DNA of 34,171 bases, taken from positions 1 to 34,171 of the forward strand of contig DYFO01000024.1 of assembly GCA_020725145.1 (NCBI GenBank), given 5' to 3'. This stretch comes from Symbiobacterium thermophilum. Its GTDB lineage: Bacteria > Bacillota > Sulfobacillia > UBA995. The translations under genes and the position numbers were made by a program. The notes beneath the pieces were generated by a model. It was not told the DNA's origin. It worked only from the letters and a program-made list of their open reading frames with translations, and ran no database searches. The stretch's first letter is position 1, and every line of letters starts with the position of its first letter. Of this stretch, positions 9,901-17,026 are shown piece by piece.

Positions 9901-10040
9901 CGGAGCTCCAGGCCCCGCTGGCCACGGCGATGATGGGCGGCCTTGCCTTCTCCACCCTGCTCACCCTGGTGCTCGTCCCCGTGCTGTACACCGCGGTGGA
10001 AGACCTCGTTGCCCGGCAACGTATTGGCCGCCGGTCATAA
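6984..10040 (+). CDS. RND-family efflux pump (AcrB/HAE1-like)
   Basis: A 1018-residue inner-membrane proton-driven transporter with the twofold RND layout: TM1, a large porter loop (about 35-330), TM2-6 (about 335-490), TM7, a second porter loop (about 555-850) and TM8-12 (about 860-1000). The first segment carries RMAVRRPVTTVM, the usual N-terminus of the family. In TM4 the motif is GMLVDNAIVVLE, so the first of the paired AcrB aspartates (Asp407) is kept and the second (Asp408) is Asn. In TM10 GIVVNNAIVLVDY has Asn where AcrB has Lys940. These changes occur in some RND subgroups, so the protein need not be inactive. The ATG at 6984 overlaps the adaptor stop; a GTG one codon earlier is the alternative. 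It works with the flanking adaptor and TolC-like protein. Confidence 0.95.
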   Translation: MWLPRMAVRRPVTTVMALGIVLLVGFVALAGIPVDLLPDLTFPVIAVMTRYPGAGPREVENLVTRVLEEAIGAVGSLRTISSESMEGLSVVVAEFDWGTDMDVASIDVREKIELGRRFLPSEVSTPTVIKADPSLIPMMQVSLSGSSDLIELTRLAEQVIKERLERIDGVAAVTVQGGVRREIVVSADPGRLEAQGLTLPQLVQALRLENLSLPGGEVAEAGRRLSIRTFGEFGTAREVAEVPLTTPLGAVVRLGDVAVVEETASPSHQLTRLNGRPSVTLAVQKQTGGNTVQVARRAHAVLRELAAELPPEVELAVAMDQSRFILSSVRSVAQNAATGAALAVLVLWAFLRDLGSTLVVGVAIPVSIVATFALMHFAGLTLNLMSLGGLALGVGMLVDNAIVVLESIHRHQARGGDVAEGAVAGAGEVGMAVTASTLTTVAVFLPILFIQGLASILFRQIAITVSFSLLASLAVALSFIPMATARLGSRPRRQAEPAWLNALERRYEHLIRWALDHRGHVIALALAALLLGLACMRLLGSEFLPTIDRREIGVDVTMPRGSTLTETDRVVRQVEQMVNAIPGVEVVFAAAGSGGTLAGLGGGGGRDVGTVQFRLRSGAEPTVRVVEQLRGRVATIPGARVRVKLLSSIAGEQYLFGAPISVKVRGSDLDTLASLASEVARRVGTVSGTRDVSTSVGEGLPELRVVVDRTRASFYGLSTAAIAGTLRVAVEGEVATRFREGDEEVEVRVALSEAGRRSPADLGRLTLLGPTGVAVRLEDVARIEPGTGPATIQREGQSRMASVTADVAGRDVGRVADDVRRALADLRLPPGYTIEFGGETREMAEAFGTLRYALALAVVLVYMVLASQFESMLHPLTIMVSVPLAFVGAVVALAATGQRINVASLIGIIALAGIVVNNAIVLVDYLNQLRAAGLPRADAIVQAGRTRLRPILMTTTTTLLGLLPLAMGWGAGAELQAPLATAMMGGLAFSTLLTLVLVPVLYTAVEDLVARQRIGRRS

Positions 10041-10055
10041 TGGGAGGTGAACGCC

Positions 10056-11300
10056 TTGTCCCGGCGCGCTCTTACCTTTTTGCTGGTTTTCTGCCTGGTG
10101 ACGCTGCTCGGTCCTCCCCCCGTCACCCGGGTTACCGGAGCGCTGCAGGATTTCGATCTCGGACTGGCGGTAGACACCGCCCTGGCCTCGAACTCCTACC
10201 TCGCCATGGCGGAGGTCAAGGTGCACGAAGCGAAACTCGCCTGGGACCAGGCCCGGGAACTGGCCGACGGCATTCCCGAAGATGCCGTGAACTCCTATGA
10301 GGTGGCGGTCGCCAAGTACCTGTATCCTTATCAGGCGATGGTCGGCTATCACCTCGCCCTCCAGGGCGAGCGGGCGGCCCGCGCCGACCTGAGGGTGCAG
10401 GTCGAGGCCGCATTCTACGGGCTGCTGCGGGCCGAGAGCTTCCGGGGCCTGGCCGTGGAAGCCTTGAAACGGGCGGATGAAGGAGTGGAGCTGGCCCGCC
10501 GCGCGGTATCCGCGGGACTTGCGCCGGCCAGAGACGTGCAGGAGGCCGAGCTACGGCGGGCGGAATGCGAGGTGAACCTGATCGCCGCGGAGAACGGGGT
10601 TGCCCTCGCCCGCATGGCACTGAACCGCCTGCTCGGCCGACCCCTGACCGCGCCCATCGTCGCCAAGGGGGAGTTCGCCTTTCGGCCTATAGGGCAGGTG
10701 AACCTGTCCGAGCACGTAGAGCTGGCCCAGACCCGGCGTTTTGAGGTCTACCGCGCCGGGCGCACGGTGGACATCCGCCGGATGGACGTGGCGCTGGCGC
10801 AGTCGCTGCCGTCACGGGCACCGGTAGGGTTACCGGGGCGCTGGCCTTCCCTTCCCGGTGATCCCCCGGGTGAAGGAGGCTGGCTGGAGTGGTTCCTGGA
10901 GTACCTGCGGGGAATCGCCCCCCCGGAAGGCCAAGACAACCCCTACGCGTTGCCTCGCGCCTCGCTGGCACTGCGCGAGGCGGAGCTTGCCCTGCAGCTG
11001 GCCAGAGAGCAGGTGGCCTTCGAGGTTCACCATGCCTACCTGAGGATGCTCGAGACCGAACACAAGGTCGGGTTCTGCCGCCTGGCGGTTGAAGAAGCGG
11101 CGAAGACCCTGAAGCTTGCGCGCCTGCGATATGAGGCGGGGCTGGGAAGCAGCCTGGAAGTCTCAGCAGCCGAGCTGTCGTTGACCCAGGCCGAGGTCCG
11201 CTACCTTGACGCGCTGTACGATCATGGTCTGGCCAGAACGCTCTTCTTCCACAGCTCAGGTGAGGGCAACCGTGTGGAACTGCCTTCCACGGGGAGGTGA
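10056..11300 (+). CDS. TolC-family outer-membrane-factor-like protein
   Basis: A 414-residue protein with a signal peptide (residues 1 to about 30) and two long helical repeats rich in Ala, Glu, Leu and Arg: about residues 45-190 and 300-405. The second holds LRYEAGLGSSLEVSAAE, a typical OMF repeat element. I chose the TTG at 10056: the SD GGGAGG (10042-10047) is eight bases upstream, and the earlier in-frame GTG at 10047 overlaps that SD. It sits between the RND pump (15-base gap) and the TetR gene (4-base gap), so it is very likely the exit duct of the same pump. A TolC homologue needs an outer membrane or an unusual envelope, which is notable for a Bacillota-like genome. A Pro/Gly-rich stretch near 250-290 separates the two repeats. 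Confidence 0.85.
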   Translation: MSRRALTFLLVFCLVTLLGPPPVTRVTGALQDFDLGLAVDTALASNSYLAMAEVKVHEAKLAWDQARELADGIPEDAVNSYEVAVAKYLYPYQAMVGYHLALQGERAARADLRVQVEAAFYGLLRAESFRGLAVEALKRADEGVELARRAVSAGLAPARDVQEAELRRAECEVNLIAAENGVALARMALNRLLGRPLTAPIVAKGEFAFRPIGQVNLSEHVELAQTRRFEVYRAGRTVDIRRMDVALAQSLPSRAPVGLPGRWPSLPGDPPGEGGWLEWFLEYLRGIAPPEGQDNPYALPRASLALREAELALQLAREQVAFEVHHAYLRMLETEHKVGFCRLAVEEAAKTLKLARLRYEAGLGSSLEVSAAELSLTQAEVRYLDALYDHGLARTLFFHSSGEGNRVELPSTGR

Positions 11301-11304
11301 CAGC

Positions 11305-11913
11305 ATGTCGCATCCGGGTGCCGGGCCCGAAAGCGACGGCGAGTCCAAGGAGGCCCGGATCCTGCGGTCGGCGCTGTCCGAGTTCTGCCGCAAGGGATTC
11401 CACCGCGCGACCATGGAGGACATCGCGGCGGGCGCAGGGGTGGGCAAGGGCACCCTGTACCTTTATTTCCGCAGCAAGCAGGCCTTGCTGGAGGAAATCT
11501 TCCGGCTGGGACTGGAAGGCTATACCGCCGGGATCCGCGCCGTCGCCGGGGGCTCTGAGCCCGCACGGACCCGTCTAGGCAAGATCGCCGCCTTCGCCCT
11601 GGAGTACGCGGCCGCCAACCGCGAGTTCGCCCGTCTGGCCCAGGAGGGTCCGGTGGGCATGCGCGAGGAGTTCAAGCGCTGGCTGCTGGACCTGCAGGGC
11701 CGCATACTGGAAACGGTACGGCAGGTTGCCCAGGAAGGGGTCGAAGCCGGCCAGTTCCGCAAGGTAGATCCCGAGCTGGTCGCGAACCTCTTCATGGGCG
11801 GCATTCACTCCGCGGTCACCGCCCTGGTGTGGGGAGAAGGTCGGCGCGACCCCCGCGAGGTTGCCGACGCGCTGACCGACATAGTGGTGGAAGGAGCGGG
11901 GCGGCGTGACTAG
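11305..11913 (+). CDS. TetR/AcrR-family transcriptional repressor of the efflux operon
   Basis: A 202-residue regulator. The N-terminal helix-turn-helix (about residues 16-62) reads ARILRSALSEFCRKGFHRATMEDIAAGAGVGKGTLYLYFRSK in pieces, the standard TetR_N pattern, followed by an all-helical ligand-binding domain. The ATG at 11305 follows GGGGAGGTGACAGC. It is the fourth gene of the operon, and its probable operator is the palindrome at 5703-5722, so it would repress itself and the pump until a toxic ligand binds. The stop overlaps the start of the arsenate-reductase-like gene by eight bases, tying that gene to the same control. The ligand is unknown. Confidence 0.92.
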   Translation: MSHPGAGPESDGESKEARILRSALSEFCRKGFHRATMEDIAAGAGVGKGTLYLYFRSKQALLEEIFRLGLEGYTAGIRAVAGGSEPARTRLGKIAAFALEYAAANREFARLAQEGPVGMREEFKRWLLDLQGRILETVRQVAQEGVEAGQFRKVDPELVANLFMGGIHSAVTALVWGEGRRDPREVADALTDIVVEGAGRRD

Positions 11914-12337
11914 CCGGAAGCGACTGCTTTACTTCCTTTGCACGGGGAACTCGGCCCGCAGCCAGATGGCCGAAGGCTACGCCCGCCGGATGGCGGGACC
12001 CGGGATCGAGGTGGCCAGCGCCGGACTTCGGCCCCGGGGTGTTCATCCCCTGGCGGTAGAGGTGATGCGGGAGGACGGGGTGGACATCTCCGAGCAGACT
12101 TCCGACCCCATCGACCCCGAGTTGCTGGCCCGGGCCGATCTGGTGATCACCCTGTGCGGCGATGCCCAAGACAGCTGCCCGCTGCTTTCGCCGGAGCACA
12201 AAAGCCTGCACTGGCCGCTTCCCGACCCGGCGGCAGTGCAAGGGCCACGCGAGGCGCGCCTGGCCGCCTTTCGCGAAGTGCGCGACCGTATCCGCCGGCT
12301 GGTCGGTGACCTCATGCACGAGGAGACCAACCGCTAG
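11906..12337 (+). CDS. arsC: Arsenate reductase, thioredoxin-coupled low-molecular-weight phosphatase type
   Basis: A 143-residue protein of the pI258-type ArsC/LMW phosphatase fold. The P-loop is C12TGNSAR18 and the resolving cysteines Cys84 and Cys91 sit in TLCGDAQDSC. Asp107 in LPDPA matches the catalytic aspartate loop. The three-cysteine set separates it from plain tyrosine phosphatases and predicts reduction of arsenate to arsenite with thioredoxin. The GTG start at 11906 overlaps the TetR stop, so it is the fifth gene of the RND operon. No arsenite exporter gene (acr3 or arsB) or ArsR is present nearby. The stop shares a CTAG with the stop of the convergent peptidase gene. Confidence 0.88.
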   Translation: MTSRKRLLYFLCTGNSARSQMAEGYARRMAGPGIEVASAGLRPRGVHPLAVEVMREDGVDISEQTSDPIDPELLARADLVITLCGDAQDSCPLLSPEHKSLHWPLPDPAAVQGPREARLAAFREVRDRIRRLVGDLMHEETNR

Positions 12338-13491
12338 CGGGCGGCCGCTCCCGCGTGACGGTCCAGCTCGTGTGCGAGCTCGAACGCGAATTCGTAGCAG
12401 GTCTGCAAGGTGTCTGGTGACACGTTCTCCCAGGTGTCGGTGGGCCAGTGCCAATTCGGCAACCGCCCACGGGAGTCGGTGGCCAGCAGGCTCACGGCAC
12501 GGTAGCCCCAGGCAAGTACCCGGGTGGCGTCGGTGGGCATCAATCGGTAGGTCGACTTTCCAACCCCGAGGTCCGGCCGCCGCGCGGCCACCGCATCGCA
12601 GGCGTCCACGAGCTCTCGGGCGGCCCGGTAGGCCGGGAGCATGCCCTCCGCCGTCATGTAGTGGACCCGACCCGCCCCCACGTTGTCGATGTTGACGAAT
12701 AAGGCTTCTTGAAGCTCCCTGCGGTGCCGCGCCAGCAGGTCGGCAACACCCCAGGTGCCCGATTCCTCGGCGCCGGTTGCCACGAACCATGTCTCGAGGT
12801 TCCGGGGCCGCTCCCGCGCCATGGCTTTGGCCAAGGCCACCAGCACCGCCACGCCGGAGGCGTTGTCGTTGGCCCCCGGCGTCAGACGGTTCCAGGCTTC
12901 GCGGTGCAGGAGGAACCCGCAGCTCACCAGAAGATAACCGGCAGGGAGCGCTGCGAGCCACCACGCGAGCCGCGCACCCGTCAGGGCATGAGCAGCCAGG
13001 AGCAGCGAACTCAGGAAGTAAGACCCTGCCATGATGAGGAAGGAGAGACGGAAGCTGCCGACCATGCCCGGACTGAAGTTGAGGGCAGCCTTCGAGCTGT
13101 CAAGATGGGCCAGGAATACCACACGACGCGCCGCCGTTCCCGTGGGATGCAGCCTGGCCAGCACGTTGGCGGACGGCCCGCGGGGCAGCAACCGTCCCAG
13201 CACCTCGCGGAAGTTGAGCTCCAGCCAGAACATCACCAGGCCCGCGGCCGCCACCAGCACCCCTCCCCAGGCATGGCGCATCGCCAGCGCCGTGGCCAGG
13301 GCAGGTATGAGGTACAAGAGGAAGTACGTCCAGGAGAAAGTCCTGGGCGCGCGGAAGGTCTCGAACTCCACCTCCAGCCCGCTCTCGCGCATGAGCCGGG
13401 CAACGTATTCGCCGGCCTCACGTTCCTCAGGCGTGGCCGAACCACGGGGAACCGCCAAGGTGCGCACAGTCTGCAAGAGCTCTTCGCCCAC
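12334..13491 (-). CDS. Membrane-associated M28-family zinc peptidase
   Basis: A 385-residue protein. The peptidase halves flank a membrane region: the N-terminal part has two to three hydrophobic segments (about residues 50-95) and two more lie near 155-200. Zinc-ligand motifs of clan MH are in order: LAHLDS (His), GANDNASG (Asp), GAEESG (catalytic Glu-Glu), VNIDNVG (Asp) and WHWPTDTW (His). It probably removes N-terminal residues from peptides; substrates are unknown. I chose the GTG at 13491 because AGGAGG lies six bases before it. The ATG at 13497 touches that SD, and the ATG at 13530 lacks a good SD. It is convergent with arsC and divergent from the 50-residue membrane protein. Confidence 0.87.
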   Translation of the reverse strand: MGEELLQTVRTLAVPRGSATPEEREAGEYVARLMRESGLEVEFETFRAPRTFSWTYFLLYLIPALATALAMRHAWGGVLVAAAGLVMFWLELNFREVLGRLLPRGPSANVLARLHPTGTAARRVVFLAHLDSSKAALNFSPGMVGSFRLSFLIMAGSYFLSSLLLAAHALTGARLAWWLAALPAGYLLVSCGFLLHREAWNRLTPGANDNASGVAVLVALAKAMARERPRNLETWFVATGAEESGTWGVADLLARHRRELQEALFVNIDNVGAGRVHYMTAEGMLPAYRAARELVDACDAVAARRPDLGVGKSTYRLMPTDATRVLAWGYRAVSLLATDSRGRLPNWHWPTDTWENVSPDTLQTCYEFAFELAHELDRHAGAAAR

Positions 13492-13569
13492 CGGCATCCT
13501 CCTTCGTGCGGTCCTCCTAATCGGCACCATGCCGCTCGGGCAAGCTAGCGGCGAAAAGGCGGTGACCGG

Positions 13570-13722
13570 GTGCTGATTGGGATAGCCGTTCTCCTGGCCT
13601 TCATCGCCCTGGTAGCCTGGCTGGCTTACCGCGGGCGCCGCCGCCCTCCCCCACCGGAACCCGACGAGTTCGACCAGATGCTCGAAGACCTGCGCCGGCG
13701 CAGGTGCCGTCCCGAACGCTAG
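13570..13722 (+). CDS. Small single-pass membrane protein (50 residues), unknown function
   Basis: The GTG at 13570 opens a 50-residue frame. It has one hydrophobic segment (MLIGIAVLLAFIALVAWLAY, residues 1-20), then a basic-proline turn (RGRRRPPPPEP) and a short acidic/basic helix with EFDQMLEDLRRRR. That is the shape of a small N-out, C-in membrane protein. AAGGCGG at about 13556-13562 can serve as SD. It is not a shadow: the minus strand here lies between two genes. Its TAG overlaps the trpS stop in a shared CTAG. I do not recognise the family. It could assist the divergent M28 peptidase, but that is only proximity. Confidence 0.6.
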   Translation: MLIGIAVLLAFIALVAWLAYRGRRRPPPPEPDEFDQMLEDLRRRRCRPER

Positions 13723-14702
13723 AGCGTGATGATGCCGACTTTCTGCCGCACCTCGGCCAGCGTGGTCCGCGCCACCTCGCGGGCGCGGGCCGCCCCCTGA
13801 CGGGCGATGTCGCGAACCGCGTCCGGCCGGGCCATCAGCTCCCGGTAGCGCCGCCGGATCGGTGCCAGCGCCTCGACGAGGTCTTCGGCCAACACCCGCT
13901 TTAAATCGGCATAGCGCAGGGCACCTTCCGCGTATGCCTGACGCATCCGCTCCACCGTCTCCACGGGGCTGAAGGCCTCGAGGATATCGAACAGGTTGGC
14001 GACGCCCGGGCTCATGGTACCATCAGGGCGTGGGCCCACGTCGGTCACCGCCCGTGCTATGGCCTCCCGGATGGCTTCGGGCTCGTCGGTCAGGGCCACG
14101 TAGCTTCCAGGGATGCTCTTGGACATCTTCACCGCCGGGTCGTTCAGCGCCATGACCCGAGGGCAGTCTCCGAGCAACACCTCGGGTTCGGGGAAGGTCT
14201 CGCCGTACGTGGCGTTGAACTTGCGGGCGATCTCCCGCGTGAGCTCAAGGTGCTGGGCCTGGTCCTCGCCGACGGGCACGAGCGTGCCCTTGTAGAGCAG
14301 GATGTCGGCCGCCTGCAGGATCGGGTAGTTGAGCAGACCGGCGCTCACCGTGGCGCGACGGCGCGCCTTGTCCTTGTACTGCGTCATGCGCTGTAGCTCG
14401 CCCACCGGGGTCACCGCGTTCAATATCCAGCACAGCTCGGTGTGTTCGGGCACCTGAGACTGCACGAAGATGACGGCCTGCTCCGGATCGAGCCCGGCCG
14501 CCACGTTGGCGGCGACCGCCTCCAGCACCCTCTCGGGAAGGTGCGAAGGTTCGTAGGCCGAGGTGATGGCATGGTAGTCGACCACGCAGTAGTAGCTTTC
14601 GTACTGGTACTGCAACCTCACCCAGTTGCGAATGGCCCCGAGATAGTTTCCGAGGTGGATCAGCCCCGTCGGCTGCACACCGGAGAACACGACGGTCTTC
14701 AC
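13719..14702 (-). CDS. trpS: Tryptophanyl-tRNA synthetase
   Basis: A 327-residue class I aminoacyl-tRNA synthetase that charges tRNA-Trp, matching the usual bacterial length of about 330. The HIGH-like motif is PTGLIHLGNYLGA (residues 11-23) and the KMSKS motif is exact at 192-196. VGEDQAQHLELTREIA, typical of TrpRS, lies near 144-159. I chose the GTG at 14702: it gives the canonical MKTVVFSGVQPTG start with a G-rich SD about six bases upstream, while the longer open frame is unlike protein. No T-box leader is visible upstream on the minus strand. The stop overlaps that of the small membrane protein. Confidence 0.96.
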   Translation of the reverse strand: MKTVVFSGVQPTGLIHLGNYLGAIRNWVRLQYQYESYYCVVDYHAITSAYEPSHLPERVLEAVAANVAAGLDPEQAVIFVQSQVPEHTELCWILNAVTPVGELQRMTQYKDKARRRATVSAGLLNYPILQAADILLYKGTLVPVGEDQAQHLELTREIARKFNATYGETFPEPEVLLGDCPRVMALNDPAVKMSKSIPGSYVALTDEPEAIREAIARAVTDVGPRPDGTMSPGVANLFDILEAFSPVETVERMRQAYAEGALRYADLKRVLAEDLVEALAPIRRRYRELMARPDAVRDIARQGAARAREVARTTLAEVRQKVGIITL

Positions 14703-14837
14703 ATGCGGCCCCCCGTAAAGGAGTTCTTGTCCAGCATTATGGCACAGATGCTGCGTCCTGGCCAGTACTATCCGCAGTTGCACACGGGTTCTCCCGGGGG
14801 CGCACGGCTTCCTGCAAAGAGGCTGCAGACGGGCCTC

Positions 14838-14865
14838 TTGACTTCCACCCCGAACCGTGTAGAAT
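14838..14865 (+). promoter_or_regulatory. Promoter of the GntR-ABC operon
   Basis: TTGACT at 14838-14843 and TAGAAT at 14860-14865 are separated by 16 bases, about 60 bases before the GntR start. An AT-richer patch follows, within an otherwise GC-rich region. YtrA-type regulators usually bind near such a promoter to repress their own operon, but I see no convincing palindrome. Confidence 0.65.
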
Positions 14866-14923
14866 TTCATGCTAGGGAACCGTATTAACGCATTGATACA
14901 CTTGCACGGAAAGCAGGGTTCTC

Positions 14924-15346
14924 TTGCGCGACCTGTGGTTTCATGTAAATCCCTCGCTGGGCATCCCCATCTACGCCCAGCTCACCGGGCAGATACGGGC
15001 CCTGGTCACCTCGGGCGCGGTCTCGCCGGGCGACCCCCTTCCCTCGGTGCGGGAGCTCGCCGTCAGCCTCGCCATCAGCCCCAACACCGTGGCCCGCGCC
15101 TACCTTGAGCTGGAACGGGACGGCTGGGTGAAGGCGGTGCCCGGAAAGGGCACCTTCGTGGCCGGGGGCCCCGGTTCCGGCGAGGACCAAAGGTCGCAGG
15201 CGGTGCTCGAGAAGGCCCGAGCCACCGTACGCGAGGCGCTGGCGCAGGGCATGGAGCCCGTCAAGATCCTGGAGCTCTTCCAGGCAGTGCTGATGCAGGA
15301 TGTCGGGCAGCAGGCCGGCCCGTCCAGAAGGAGGGAATCACCGTGA
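14924..15346 (+). CDS. GntR-family regulator, YtrA subfamily
   Basis: A 140-residue regulator. The winged helix (about residues 10-80) contains IPIYAQLTGQIRALV, LPSVRELAVSLAISPNTVARAYLELERDG and VPGKGTFVA, the standard GntR pattern. The short C-terminal helical tail with no sugar- or acid-binding domain marks the YtrA subfamily, which controls adjacent ABC exporters. The start is a TTG at 14924 with a weak SD; no better start is visible. The stop overlaps the ATPase start (GTGA). It probably represses the following three genes until an inducer, often cell-envelope stress, relieves it; this is inference from the subfamily. Confidence 0.92.
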   Translation: MRDLWFHVNPSLGIPIYAQLTGQIRALVTSGAVSPGDPLPSVRELAVSLAISPNTVARAYLELERDGWVKAVPGKGTFVAGGPGSGEDQRSQAVLEKARATVREALAQGMEPVKILELFQAVLMQDVGQQAGPSRRRESP

Positions 15347-16251
15347 GCCAAGCCCCGAGCCCGGCCGTGCGCATAGGCGGTCTGGCGAAACGTTTCGGCG
15401 AGGTCAAGGCGGTCGACGGGGTGGACCTTGAGGTTCCCCGGGGTTGTATTTTCGGGTTGCTCGGCCCCAACGGGGCCGGCAAGACCACCACCCTCAAACT
15501 GCTCTTGGGCCTCTTGCATCCCGACGCGGGAACGCTGGAGGTTCTCGGGAAACCGGTGAACCGTTTCACCTTGCCGGACCTGCTGCAGCGGGTGGGGTAC
15601 GTGGCCGAAGGCCGCGACCTCTACGGCTACATGCGGGTCGGCGAACTGATCGGTTTCAACGCCCGGCTCTACCGGAACTGGGACCACAAGGCAGTGTCCC
15701 GCTATCTAGATCTCTTCCGGCTGCCCATGGACCGGAAGGTCGAGGACCTTTCCCAGGGAATGAAGAGCCAGCTCGCGCTGGTGCTGGCGCTCGGTCACCG
15801 CCCGGAGCTGCTGGTGCTTGACGAGCCGACGGGGGGTTTGGACCCGCTGATGCGCCGGGAGTTCCTCTCCCTGGTGATCGAGGAGGTGGCCGGGGGCCGG
15901 ACGGCCATCCTGAGTTCGCATATTCTCCACGAGGTAGAGAGGGTGGCCGATCTGGTGGCGGTGATGCGCCGGGGACGCATCCTCGCCGTGCGGGCGGTGG
16001 AGGCGATCCGCCGGGACGAGAAGAGGGTGCGTTTCGTTCCGCAGCACGAGATAAGCCCGGATGACCTCCGACTTCCGGGGGTGACCGGCGTGGAGCGCCA
16101 GGGCAAGGGGTTCGTGCTGAGCGTGTCCTCGGACCTGGAGGCGCTTTTGCAGCGGCTCGCGGCCATCCCCCACTTCGTGCTGGAAGTGGTGGACCTTAAC
16201 CTCGAGGACGTGTTCTTCGACTACATGGGGAAGGAGGAGAGCACGCCGTGA
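15343..16251 (+). CDS. ABC exporter ATP-binding protein (YtrB-like)
   Basis: A 302-residue ATPase with Walker A GPNGAGKTT (Lys47), signature DLSQGMKSQLALV, Walker B LLVLDEPTGGLDP and switch histidine in SSHILHE. The tail (about residues 225-300) is the accessory domain of ABC-2 exporter ATPases, ending in LNLEDVFFDYMG. Start GTG at 15343 is preceded by AAGGAGGG. It overlaps both neighbours by four bases (GTGA at each junction), so GntR, ATPase and permease are translated together. It powers the permease that follows; the exported substrate is unknown. Confidence 0.94.
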   Translation: MSQAPSPAVRIGGLAKRFGEVKAVDGVDLEVPRGCIFGLLGPNGAGKTTTLKLLLGLLHPDAGTLEVLGKPVNRFTLPDLLQRVGYVAEGRDLYGYMRVGELIGFNARLYRNWDHKAVSRYLDLFRLPMDRKVEDLSQGMKSQLALVLALGHRPELLVLDEPTGGLDPLMRREFLSLVIEEVAGGRTAILSSHILHEVERVADLVAVMRRGRILAVRAVEAIRRDEKRVRFVPQHEISPDDLRLPGVTGVERQGKGFVLSVSSDLEALLQRLAAIPHFVLEVVDLNLEDVFFDYMGKEESTP

Positions 16252-17006
16252 TCAGTCTTGGGCTCGTCTGGAAAGAAGTGCGCGAGACACGCTGGAAGCA
16301 TGTGGTGGGCTTTTTGGTGCTGGCCGCCCTGGGTGTGCTGCTGGCCGGCATGTACCGGTATCTTCGTGACCTGGTGGGAGACCTTCCGCTGACCGGCGAG
16401 CTCGCGCGGATGCTGGAAGCGCAGCTTGCCAACTACTTCCTGTACCTCTGGGCGAACTGGTACGGTAAGAACCTCTACCAGCTGACCAGCATCCTGGCCA
16501 TCGTCGTGGGGATGGGCCTGGTGGCGGCGGAGGCGGGCAACGGCACGCTGGGTTTTCTGCTCACCCGACCCGTGTCGCGGGCCGCCGTCTTCACCACCAA
16601 GTACCTTACGGGCGCGGCCGGACTGGCGCTGACCGTGGCCGGCGCGAGCGTGGTCACCTGGCTGGCCTCGGGGGCTTTCGGCCATCCGATCCCGGCCGGA
16701 CGTTTCCTGGTCGGAATCATCCCGGCCATTGCCGGCACCCTCGTCATCTACGGCGTGGCCGTGCTGTGCTCGACGCTGTCGGGCGACCAGGTGCGCGCGG
16801 GAGCGGCCGCCGCGGTGCTCGCCGCCTTGCTTTCCGTACCGAGCTGGTTTGGGCGCACCCGCGCTTTCTCGGTGTATCGGCAGATGCAGGCGCTTTACTA
16901 CCTGTCCACCGGAACCCTGCGCCTCGATGCTGTGGCCGGTCTTGCACTGGCCGCGGCGGCACTGGCGTTGGTCGCGGGGTTCATCTTCGTGCGCAAAGAA
17001 GCATGA
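16248..17006 (+). CDS. ABC-2-type exporter permease subunit
   Basis: A 252-residue membrane protein with about six hydrophobic segments (near residues 20-40, 80-105, 115-140, 150-170, 175-200 and 225-248). GNGTLGFLLTRPVSRAAVFTTKY between the second and third segments is the conserved coupling region of ABC-2 permeases (the RPVSR-type motif). GTG at 16248 overlaps the ATPase stop. Together with the ATPase it forms a probable dimeric exporter under GntR control. Confidence 0.9.
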   Translation: MISLGLVWKEVRETRWKHVVGFLVLAALGVLLAGMYRYLRDLVGDLPLTGELARMLEAQLANYFLYLWANWYGKNLYQLTSILAIVVGMGLVAAEAGNGTLGFLLTRPVSRAAVFTTKYLTGAAGLALTVAGASVVTWLASGAFGHPIPAGRFLVGIIPAIAGTLVIYGVAVLCSTLSGDQVRAGAAAAVLAALLSVPSWFGRTRAFSVYRQMQALYYLSTGTLRLDAVAGLALAAAALALVAGFIFVRKEA

Positions 17007-17026
17007 GAAGACAAGGAGGAACGAGT

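Noticed and set aside
12709-13548. 279-codon plus-strand open frame opposite the M28 peptidase
   Set aside because: Gln/Arg/His-rich, no SD, and the minus strand carries all M28 zinc ligands.
14703-14923. Possible T-box leader upstream of trpS
   Set aside because: I found neither the conserved T-box stretch nor an antiterminator/terminator pair on the minus strand; the region instead carries the divergent GntR promoter.
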